The translations under genes and the position numbers were made by a program. Of a stretch of DNA of 64,000 nt, positions 31,101 to 41,200 are shown piece by piece (the stretch's first letter is position 1; every line of letters begins with the position of its first letter). Location: contig NMRA01000086.1 of assembly GCA_002633005.1 (NCBI GenBank), positions 186,001 through 250,000 of the forward strand, read 5' to 3'. The notes beneath the pieces are model-generated. The model did no database searches, had not been told where the DNA came from, and saw only the letters and a program-made list of their open reading frames with translations. Source of the stretch: Phoronis australis. Lineage: Eukaryota; Phoronida; Phoronidae.

Positions 31101-31840
31101 TGCTGGCGTCATTTTACTACGGCTTTTGAAAGTAAAAGGTTCTGCACACGTCAATGAAAGGGTTAATTGGTTCTTCAATTCGAGCGGCTATAAACCAGCT
31201 TTCTGTCGCAAAAAAGTGATTTTTGATTTAAACGAATTACCGTGGCAAAATAGGTCTCAAATTGTTCCCTCGTCAAATAAGAGGCGATTTCTTGGCTTGA
31301 AAAGAACTGGCAGTTCATCATTCCAGATCAGGTTCTATAAATTGGCGTGTCACGGCAGGTCATTTTATACATATAACATCATGGTACTAGTATCAAACAA
31401 TCCACCGCAGTTTCTCAATCATTCTGCCATAGTTATCAGATTGTTTGTCATTCAAAGAGTGAAAAGGCTCAACTTTAAACCAATTAAGTTTTATACACAG
31501 CCTTACTTGTATTTTGTGTTTTATTGTATGCATGTTGCTATCACTAACAATCATCTCTGTTCTCTAATCCCCAAAACAAAAGAAGTGGTTGATGAAAGTC
31601 CAGGGGCTGAGGTACCTTAAAATGAGTATTCAAATTCTCACAATTAAAAAGCACAGTTTTAAATTAGAAGACATATTTCACCTGCATTAGTTGCCCATCT
31701 ATCTGATGACCATCTCCAAGATTGTCCTTGCTTGTAGACTCTTCAGGTGTATCAAACAAACTGTTCATTTCCAGCGGTGACTGACTGGTACACACTTCAT
31801 TGGCACTGCCCCACGCATGTGATGGAGGGACTGTGGCCAT
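22171..31840 (-). CDS. C2H2 zinc-finger protein with nine tandem fingers and an N-terminal AT-hook
   Basis: Exons from the start: 31840-31682 (ATG at 31838-31840), 30568-30046, [missing exon], 27952-27867, 27725-27472, 26764-26677, 26009-25939, 25145-25004, 24100-23913, 23277-22999, 22368-22171 (TAA). The first exon is acidic and Ser-rich. The second has LPPDKQEFFFKLLQ and an AT-hook RGRGRPRK (about residues 189-196). Nine C2H2 fingers follow. The first five have the compact C-x2-C-[SDT]-[FY]-x-[TVA] start (for example CKRCSFKT, CSMCDFTA, CTQCTYTT). The last four are classical (CDLCGKAF, CPTCHKLF, CEICGANF, CPLCDKRF). The tail is VELPTPQDT...ALLYLTSNFQPY. It is probably a nuclear DNA-binding regulator; I do not recognise the orthologue. 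Exon 27952-27867 and its weak donor are the least certain. Confidence 0.85.
24680..24985. repeat. Dispersed repeat family C, copy 1
   Basis: Similar to 56200-56590. Shared strings include ATTTTGGGG(C/A), GGGCC(A/C)AAA, TGAGGG-GGGAA-TTTTCCC and GGTGA(A/G)CGAGGGCCCT. It lies in a zinc-finger gene intron and ends about 20 bp before the exon at 25004. Confidence 0.6.
25441..25680. repeat. 60-bp tandem repeat, four near-perfect copies
   Basis: Starts at 25441, 25501, 25561 and 25621, each opening AATTTATTTCCTTCAGATTT. Copies differ by a few bases. The minus-strand open frame through it is a repeat artefact. Confidence 0.95.
28739..30034. mobile_element. Element with inverted GCGCCCACA ends and internal tandem units, containing the assembly gap
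   Basis: GCGCCCACA at about 28741 and its inverse TGTGGGCGC at about 30023 bound about 1.29 kb. Inside, units of about 150 bp repeat: 'tgccactaggNGG' occurs near 29519, 29678 and 29826, followed by 'ccaaatttcatgaa' and 'ttttgaagata/ttttggagata'. The right end has a GGACGGACG-rich run (29955-29995). It inserts directly beside the donor of the zinc-finger exon ending at 30046. Boundaries are approximate because 456 bases are N. Confidence 0.6.
29051..29506. other. Assembly gap (run of N)
   Basis: 456 undetermined bases inside the repeat. Open frames across it are meaningless. The exon missing from the zinc-finger gene could be hidden here. Confidence 1.
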
Positions 31841-33452
31841 GCCAGAATCCTAAAACTGCAAAAAGTAGACAATTTGAACATTTTTAATCGAGAGGATTAG
31901 TGACTTTAAACTACTAATGCCACATTAACATTTAGTAAAATTCTTCAAGTGTATCTTCAACATACATATTTCCATAAGGATTGCTGCATTTTTATCCCAG
32001 AGCCCACATCAAAAGCCTTACGCTCCAACCCCTCACGGGCCTAAAGCCAATGAATCTATAGTCCAAGTTGGCCAGGCTTGATTTGTGAGAACTTACCTGG
32101 TCATAAACAGTGGTGTGCAACTAAGGCCTAATTTAAAAAAGCTTTAAATCTGAAATTTCAATGACTAATAAACTTCACATATCACAGTCGTGTCGATTTT
32201 TAAAAATCATTGAATTATTTTATTAACTGAAATTAAGGTGGGCATCCCAAAGACTTTCAACTGCTAATTACATTTCCACTTCACTTTAAGTTTAGGATCT
32301 CCACATGGGTAATCAGGTTTCAAAAACTGCCCACTGGGAGAGTGAGCCAGAAAATCTACTCGCCCAGTCCAAAGTTCAGTCTCCTGGCCAACATCAATAA
32401 AAATAATTGTTTTGTGCATTGGTTAGTACCTACTAGGACAATTGCCGCTTTCAGGAAATGTAGAATTCCTACCAAGAAACTTTTGATGTCGATGAATTCC
32501 CAGCAACGTAGCCTTGGCGCAAAGCTATATGCATGCAGTTTCGCACCGATGTGGGTAAAAAATAAATTCTGACACAAAATTATTGTCTGCATTCCATTTT
32601 GCGTGCCAATTTTTTCAGGGTATGAATGTTTTGCACTCTTATGCCCATTGATACTCGTTAAATCTATACTATACAAATAGTCTACTAGTATACTCGGGAA
32701 CCCAATGGTCGTCCGCCTAAGCATAAAACCGACTTGCTGTTGTACTCACCGAATTATTCCACTTCAAAGTTATGATCTGAATAGGATTCGATTTAACTCT
32801 CACAGATATACTGCATTCATCGATTCGGAAGTTTTCTTTAATTTGTGCCGAGTTATTTCAAATGTGCACTGCCTTCGGCAGCCATTTTATTGTGACACCT
32901 AAGGTCGTCATATGCTGCCCCCTTTTGTAAAAACTGAGAAACATGCAGAAAAAGGCCAACGAAGTAATGAAAATTGCAACAGCCTGTTTTTATTGACATA
33001 AACTCGATTTGAAGCTTTGATGTTGAGCTCTGCACTGTGGTTTCCAATAAAAGCCAATTGGACAACATTTCAATGCAGTTTAATGGTGAATGCGTGAGGC
33101 AAAAATGTTAAGAACCCAGCGTATCGCATTTGTCTGCGGATTTTTCCTTTGGCCTTCTAGATCCTACTAGTGCCTGGGACAAACAGATACATTGCATAAA
33201 CAAACCCTGGATCATGTTTTGTGTCCCGTCGGAAGAAAATTTAAATTCGAAAACATCTTCTGAAAACGCACAAAAAAGTGTATTAGTAAAATCTACTGAT
33301 TTTTAAGTGGTTTTAAAAAACAATCGGTAAACTCACCGATTTTTGTCTCATTACTTTGATACGTGTCTCTTCCGATAAGTTAGTACCTAACGTGCACACG
33401 AGCACTCCAAATTGGAACGCTAAGTCCCGCGTGGTTGCGCTGCACGCGAAAC

Positions 33453-33463
33453 AAGATGGCGGA
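33453..33463 (+). promoter_or_regulatory. YY1-type motif CAAGATGGCGG near the putative MED24 transcription start
   Basis: Matches the YY1 consensus CAAGATGGCGGC in ten or more positions. It sits in the GC-richest stretch upstream of MED24 and about 35 bp before a donor-like GTAACC at 33490, so 33456-33489 may be a first exon. The ATG in the motif opens 11 codons but does not join MED24 in frame, so translation probably starts at 35281. Confidence 0.5.
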
Positions 33464-33519
33464 CGACCTTTGGAGCCTGACGACAATAGGTAACCGGACT
33501 ATACTATGGTATGCCGGAT

Positions 33520-33760
33520 ATTCAGACCAAATAACCCAGAATTACCCGTCATAATGGTTGGGCAGAAGCCAAATTCGTTGTCAGGGTGGTTTGCCCTCAT
33601 GATGCACAAAATTAGTAAAGCAGCAAAGCCATTCCGCAATTATAATTTTGACCCCATAATAATTATTTAGCAGTCGTTTTTGCCGATAGCTAAATTAGCT
33701 TGTCGTGGGGATTGGGGGAAACATTATTGCTTCTGATTACTTTCTTGAACTGTATGTACA
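33520..33760 (-). mobile_element. Dispersed repeat family B, copy 2 (inverted)
   Basis: Contains CCAGAATTACCCGTCATAA, GGCAGAAGCCAAATTC and TTTTGACCCCATAATAATTA, the inverse of the copies at 8367 and 35790. It ends with TCTGATTACTTTC, also found at the end of the copy at 42945-43190. Confidence 0.65.
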
Positions 33761-34196
33761 CCAATAGCAGCACAAGCAATGAAGTCAAATCATCTATTGG
33801 GAGAACAATGAGTTGAGAAGGTGCGTCTAACGAAAACATGCATTAATCTAAAGCATTGTTTTATCACTAGTTGTTACCTGCCAATCCAATTAGAAAATTG
33901 AGACCGGAAGTCAAATAAATAAACGACAGATGTCGCTCATATGTTGCAAATGGTTGAAGATGCCGGTGTGAAAAGTGGAAGATCTGTCAATCTCTAACAA
34001 TATTTTACTGCGTAGGTGTTGATAACTGTTTAATGTAAGTGTAACGTTATCCACAATAGTGCGCACATCTGTAAACTGTGCTGTTTCATTCTCTATAGGT
34101 ACGAAAATCACGACACAAACTCGCCACTAACATCTGGCTCTGCTGCTGACTGTTGACGTTGTGGTCGTTGTGTCAGTCATCCCAGTGTGTGATTCT

Positions 34197-34300
34197 GTGA
34201 ACTAGGAATCCTGTTACTGCTTAATCTCAAGATTGCGTATGCGTGAACTAGGAATCCTGATACTGCTTAATCTCAAGATTGCGTATGCGTGAACTTGGAA
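34197..34300. repeat. 46-bp tandem duplication
   Basis: GTGAACTAGGAATCCTG... starts at 34197 and 34243, with a partial third start at 34289. Confidence 0.9.
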
Positions 34301-35280
34301 TTTCAATACAGTATGAAACTTGGCTAGTTCACTCAAATAATCACATTTATTATATTTTTTAAAATTTTTACTGCACTAAAGCATATTGCATGTTAATTAA
34401 TCAATGTATAAATAATTTTACCAACCTCCTCTCTTCAACTTCCATTTTTGATAAAAAAAATTAGAAAATTAATTTTTTACACTTTACCACCTCTTAACTT
34501 ACTGACCTGAATTTTTTTAAAAGTCTACACTCAAAGTCATCTTCATCAATCTTATTCTAACCCTTTTCAATTAAACTGTAATCAGTTGATAAAGCATATG
34601 GTCCATCCAGGAACATATCAGAGAAGGCAGGTGCAGTCAAATTTAAAGATCCATGTTGACCTCTTCAGAGTTCTAGCTTACCTGGAACATGATTACAACT
34701 AGATGTAAACAGGCAATAACCAAAACCCTAATGAATGTCAACGTGAAGCAAAAGACTTTGACACAACATCTGGTACGGTTCTGGCTCTTAAAGTCATCTC
34801 TTTGAAAAGTCGAAATGCATATATTTAAATTTTGTCAGTTCATTGCAACATCTAATTGATTCAGACAATTTGTTTCATAGAGAAACACCTCGATTGTGTA
34901 TGGAGTTTGAGCAGTAAATAGTTGAATGAAATCTAGAGACAGATGAGACATTTTGTCCCCAGAAGTTGTAGGAGGACTGCCGCAATGCGAAGCATTTTAG
35001 AGGACATCTTCCAACATGATAGACATGTTTAAAAACTTCTGTAGCTAGATTCATCATTCAACTAGCCAGTAATGGAACAGAGTTTGCCCTTGATAGCAAA
35101 GGTGAATACGAGGACTGGTAATCACTAAACACAAAACTCAGGGACATGAAACTGAATCTTTTTCACAAGCTTTGAAGAGGGGTTTGACATGTTTTTTCTC
35201 TGCTATGTTTTGAGTCATTTCTTGCCTAATTTCTGGCCATTGCTTTTGCTGGCTGTAGATATTTGGAGACTTGTGCAAGG

Positions 35281-38200
35281 ATGACAGCTGATGGTGGTCT
35301 TTCCAATATCAAGTCACTTGTGATTAGGGCTTGGCGCGAACGATGGACAGACGTGCAGTTTTCAATACATCTGAAGCAGATTGTGCCTGTTGAAAGCCAG
35401 ATCACAGCTCTTCCAGGTATGAAATTCATTTGTCTGCCTGTTGGTTAAATTTTACATCAGCTTGGCTGTTAAACTGACATAAAGGTAAAGTCTGTCAACA
35501 TTCATAGAATTTCTTTTCAAAAATTGAACATTCACATGTTGTTAAGTTACATCTAGATTTTTCATTGCTAATCATAACAATACTTAAGGACAAGTGCATT
35601 ATTTATGTGCCGATTCAGGCCTTTTGATTTTCGTAAATTTGATTTCCCTTTAGTGTGTAGATCAATTTGCATGAAAGTTCAAAATAGACTGTTAAAAAGT
35701 AATTTGGTGAAGTGGGATAGGACTTTCTGAAGGTTGGTATTGTCGCGAAAATTGACATTATCTTTTGATTGCCATGCTTGAGCTACAGGACAAGGCAAAA
35801 GTGATCAGACAAAATAACCTTTTGTCGTGGCTGGTAATAACTATTTTGGGGGCAGAATTGTAATTACAGACTGACTGAGCCACCTTTCCAACTTTTCTGT
35901 TAATTCCCCTTCATTCTGGGTCACAAGAGAAAACCACTCTACGGTGAATTTTGCTTTTGTCCAACCGTAATTATGAGGGAATTCTGGGTCATTTGGTCTG
36001 AATACTTTTGGCGTATACTGTACTGGGACTTGGCACTTTTGGACTGTTTGTGGTTTTGGATACAGTAAAGCAAATAATCGTACATTCTCCTCCTTTGAGT
36101 TCTCAGTTCAGGCTGATGCTGCAGCAGTCAAGCGGTTTTCATGTGCAATGTGTGTAATTATCTTTAAATGTCTCTCCTATTTATGCAAGGTTGTTTTTTG
36201 TAGACATTTTGATACAACAAGCTATGTCTGGTTCAGCCCCCAACAGTTTGATTTTGTCCTACCTGAATCATCTGTCTGCCACTCAGGTAAGAAAGCATAA
36301 AAACATAAAAGCAATAATACTGGCGATGATGACATTTATGACTTCAGGTAGTTCGGTAAACTTTTGTTTTTTGTCTAGCATACCATTGCATGTAAAGAAC
36401 ATTTTGATTATGCTTGCTGTAATAGAAGAGTACTTTGTATCTGGTGGAACATCTTATGAATAAGAAGTCAACTACCATGGCAGATGTTATGATGTGAGTT
36501 CCTCGATGTGTTGAAAACAACATTGTTCTGCTTTTGAATATCATTGTTAAATACCAAATAAATATTTTTAAGTAATCATGAAACAAACTTCATTTATTCT
36601 GTTTAATTTGCTAAAAAAAACAAAATCGAATTACGACGTTTTCTGTTATAAAATCAGTCTCGTGATCATTCTTAGCCTGATAGAATTCCATTTAACTCTA
36701 CTAACTCAAGCATGCATGCACCTTTTTCAAAGTTGCAATTTTTGGGTTGACCAACCCAAGTAACCTCTGAAGTATTTTCCAGAGTCGTAGATGCTTTCTA
36801 TATTCTTGACAATAGCAGAGACAGAATTCTGTCGTGGTAAGGAATATAATGAGACTGAAAGTAATAAATTATTGACTTAATTCAATTTTCATCTTTAATT
36901 TGTCGCCTCCCAAACATGGGGAAATGCAGATTTAAATAAAACTACCAGTGTTCAAATTTGAGCACTTTTTGCACCAGTGACGCAGATGGGAGCAAAGCTT
37001 ATGGTACATGTGTGTCCCTGGGGTGCAAGAAATTGTTGAGAATCTTCACAGTTTACTTTCATTGGTGGTTGCAAACTTTCATTTTTAAGTCCTTTGTGCA
37101 TGATATTGTCCGTTGAATTTGAACTCTGTAAAACAGAGTATTGAGAAATAATTTGTGCCGCATACAGAATTTCATCACGATCTGTTTGTTGTTTTAGGTG
37201 CTTTCCTCTTCCTGTGTGTTGAAGTCTGTGCTCCAATTTGAAGACTTTACCCGGCCGCACTGTATAATCAGCCTTGTTGACTTTGCAAAAGCTTTGATAA
37301 AGCGCATCAGGCAAGATTTGTTAAGATTTGTACACAGCTAAACTTAAGTCAGTTTTGTGTTTACTAAAATGTTTAAAGCCATTGTTAACCATGCTGTGGT
37401 GTTAAAACATCAACATTCTTTGCATGTGTATTTGCTCTTCCTATGCACCATAATGGTGTTCTTATCCTGTTTTTATTGCTACATTTCACTCTGTTTAGCC
37501 ATCTTAACAACGGAAATTGGTGAAGATCTTTTATTTTCATAAAATTAGCCTCATTATATCTTCTTTCCCCGGATAGGATTCCCTTTCCATTTCCAATAAA
37601 GCGCTTCAGAGTTCATTGGGGTTGGCGTACCCTATAATTGCAAATTCCAAAATGGTGCACATGCACATTGCCTGTATGTAACTTGAGTTTTCGAATACCA
37701 ACTTAAGTCGCAAGCAATGCCTTGTGTTCCATGTTTGAATCAGAAAGAATGTTACAAGGCAGATTCTATAAGAGTATAAGACCTAATTTGATTTTTGTCT
37801 TTTACTTTCTTATGCAGGACAAAATGCGGCTTTAACTGAAATTGGTTACAATAAATTGTATTGAATTCCTCTAGTGATTGATATTAACCAGCTGTTTCAA
37901 GTTATTCAATTGAGCCAATCTGAACCAACAAGACCCTCTTTGTCTGCTGATTTTGATGCTTACAATCATTTCTAATCTCATCAAAGAACAAGATGAGACT
38001 GATTTCATTTCAGTAAATTGCCTAAATTATAAGCTGATGTTTGTCAGAAGGCCCAGGTTTGTTGTACATCCACTTCTCCACTCTTTCCAACCCCTGTACA
38101 ACCATGACTGCTGCCTGTCTCATGCCTACATCCTTCAACACATGGTACTTAACTCGTTAAACCTTCCAGTCCCATGTACGACCCTGGCAGTTATACTGTA

Positions 38201-41200
38201 CTGTTTCATATTTGTGTTTTCCTTCCGATCCTGTGTATTTCTCTGACAACTGCCTAATGCCTGTACCCTACTTCACATAGTAGTTCATTGCGCTCATATT
38301 CATATTTGCCTTCTAGGCCTTTGTATGGCCCTTACAACTGTCCGTCTCATACCTGTGCTCTACTACACATGGCAGTTAACTGTACTCATGTTTCTATTTG
38401 CCTTCTAGGCCCATGTATGGCCCCGACAGCTGCCTGTCTCATGCCTGTACCCTACTACACACAGTGTTGTGGCTGCTGCAGACATTACTTAAGAGTCTCC
38501 AGAAGCAGGCCGAGTCCAAGTCTTCGGCGACACCATTTTTGTCTGTTATAGAAAGCGTGCAAGCATGTTTTGAGGTTACCATCGTGACTGGTGTCAATAA
38601 GTCACTGATGTTAGTTGCGAAAAAAGAAAATACTGGTATGTTGTGCAACTGGGCTTGTCAATATATCAAAGATATTTCTGATAGAAGTTAATGAAAAAAT
38701 AAGGAAAACTGAGGCAGTGGAGCAAGTAAAGAAAGTTGTGAACTGTGACATCTTCTTAGTCCAGCTCTTAATTCATGTTGATTTGTGGTACCTTGTGACT
38801 GCTGGATAATTAATTGGAGGTGAATGTAGATTTTTAATGTTCAACATGCTCAAAGCATTTCTGACTTATTTGAAAAAGTTGTGTCAAAGCCTGTTTTCTT
38901 TTTTTGTCCTATGGAGTGAAAGTTAAATTTGTTTTTGTTTTTATATTTCAGTATTTAGAAGTAGATGATTATTTTTAATCTTTTTTAAATACAAGCTTTT
39001 ATTTTGACAGTTTACTATAGAAAACTATGAAAATCAGCAGTTTTTACTGATATCTGATCAAGTGATGATTCAAATATTTCTTAATATGCTAAATGTTTCA
39101 GCCACAATGACTGCAACGTTCTCTTTACTTCAACTTTAGTTTTGTTTTTTCTCAGAACTTTTCAGTAAAGTGGAGCAGGCAGAAACTGATGTGCGAGCAG
39201 TCTGTGGACAGATACAAAATACAGCCATTAGAGACAAAGTCGAGGCTTGTTTGAAGTTATCAGCCATGTAAGTTCGAAATTTGTTGGAACAGTTATGAAT
39301 AAAGTTAAAGTCTCTTACATTGGCAAGATTGTATAAAAGTCAAATTGGAATAGTACAACTGTTAAGTCAGTTGAATCGCTGAACGCCATCTGGTGGGAAC
39401 ATAATCATGTAAAATTACAAACCTCATAATAATGTCAATCTCTTAATTTCCCTTTAGATGTTTATAGTGGTTTTTACAAATGACACTGCATGCCAATGCG
39501 TCTTTGATTTAAGAGCCAATGAAAAATATAATAGCTTTGTCGTCATAGTTTTAGCTCACAGTTACACTTGTAATAGTTAACTCTGTCTCCCTCCTTATTA
39601 CAGGTTACACCAGGAGAGCCAATCAGATCTGAGTATCCTCAACCAGCCACACATTCCCTCTGTGGCTGGACTCATCATAGGGTTTGAGGCTGTTATGAAC
39701 CCTCTGGGTGAAATCAACCCATTTGTGGACCAGCTGCTCTTGCTGGAAAAACTACAAGTAACCTTTGGCGCATTGTGTTCATCGAATCAATTTTGATATG
39801 TTTTCTTTGACCATCGAATCCTTGTAATAAGAGTGGTCAAAAATTAAATAATTATGAATAATTATTCTTAATTAGTTTCAGCTTTGTGTTCTTTTCTTAA
39901 TTCACTCTTTGTTTATTCTTGGGGCAAATTATGAAATATTTTATAATTTATTGTAATATGAAATAATTGTTAATTTATCATCATTGGAATTGTGAATAAT
40001 AATATTTAAACTGCTTTGAAGATTTGAAACTCCCTGTTTTTACTAAAGACAAAATCTTGACTTGAATTTATGGAGTTTATGAATTTCAAATTGCTGTGAA
40101 ATGTTTCTTCCAGCACATCTCGCGTGTTGACCTGTACTGTGACATTGTACGAGTCTGTTGTATTGGTCTGATAGACTGTGCTGACGACCCAGATGAACTA
40201 AAATGGGCGGCGTTCACATTTCTCAAGGTTTGCATACTTTCTCTGATTTGACCATTTACTTCATCAGCCAACCATAGCATGTATTATCTTAGTGCTATCT
40301 GTCCAGAGTTAATTCTCTCTCAACTTCCACAACATGTTTGGCTGTTCTTGGTGAGCCAACTTGTGGTAGAACAGGTCTTGCCACCTGGTGACTGCCTGAC
40401 TTACATGTGAAAAGTCATTATTTCTTCATGTAGTGAGACAACTATTGGTGCTTGTCATCATAGAAGTACAAATCCTGGGAAAGTAAAATCACCATTCCGT
40501 TACCTGACTTACTAGTTCCTAACACTAGTAGGCTCAGTCACCAAGTCCAGCCTTTCACTGGTTATTTGCCATTCTGGCTACAATGCTCCTGGTAATCTGG
40601 ACAGGTCACCCCAGTGTGTTTGACGTCATAAGGAGTGATAGAGGAATCTTCCACTGTTTACAACATTTCGGCGTCTGTATTGTGGTCAGTAATTATTCGA
40701 AATTCTTCTAAATATTTTTCCCAGTACACGTAAACAAAAAGGGTTGATTAACAGAAGTTTCTCAATAGAATAGCAAGATTTTTGCTCAAGTTTTCTTGCT
40801 CAACTTGTCATACGTCCGCGTTTAACAAACTTGGCTAAACGCATTAAATAGAATTTTCCTGTCAGATACTTTATACATGGAAAACCATATGTGGCAGGCC
40901 AAATTGTTGAGTTTCACATTAGCAAGCACAGTACTTGGTTGAATGACCTTGCGTTAGCGATGTTTGAAAGTTTAGTGTAGCACTTTTTTCAGAATCTGAA
41001 TAGTTTATATGTTTAAGTGTGTTGTAAAAGTGAATGCTGTGGATGTCTCTGTCCTAGCTCCCTGCTGTGTTGAAGCACATTTTCCACCTTTCACCTGGTC
41101 ATAATAATGGTGATGAACTGGATCAGGGAATTAACAAGCTCTTGAACTACGCCTCATTGTTGGATCTTACAGAAATGAAGTCTAAGTAAGTGGTGTTGCT

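Larger units (their letters stand above)
31841..35258. promoter_or_regulatory. Divergent promoter region between the zinc-finger gene and MED24
   Basis: Acceptor TTTTAG just upstream of the zinc-finger ATG shows that gene has a 5' UTR exon somewhere here. About 33400-33480 is the most CpG-rich part and carries CAAGATGGCGG. Also present are a family B repeat (33520-33760) and a 46-bp tandem duplication (34197-34300). No other gene is supported. Confidence 0.5.

Noticed and set aside
31126-31620. 164-codon + strand open frame in the zinc-finger gene's first intron
   Set aside because: No recognisable domain, unremarkable composition, no splice or promoter context. Probably chance.
33456-33489. 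ATG at 33456 as the MED24 start codon
   Set aside because: Joining this segment to the exon at 35259 puts the MED24 frame out of register and reaches a stop; the ATG is better explained as part of a YY1 motif in the 5' UTR.
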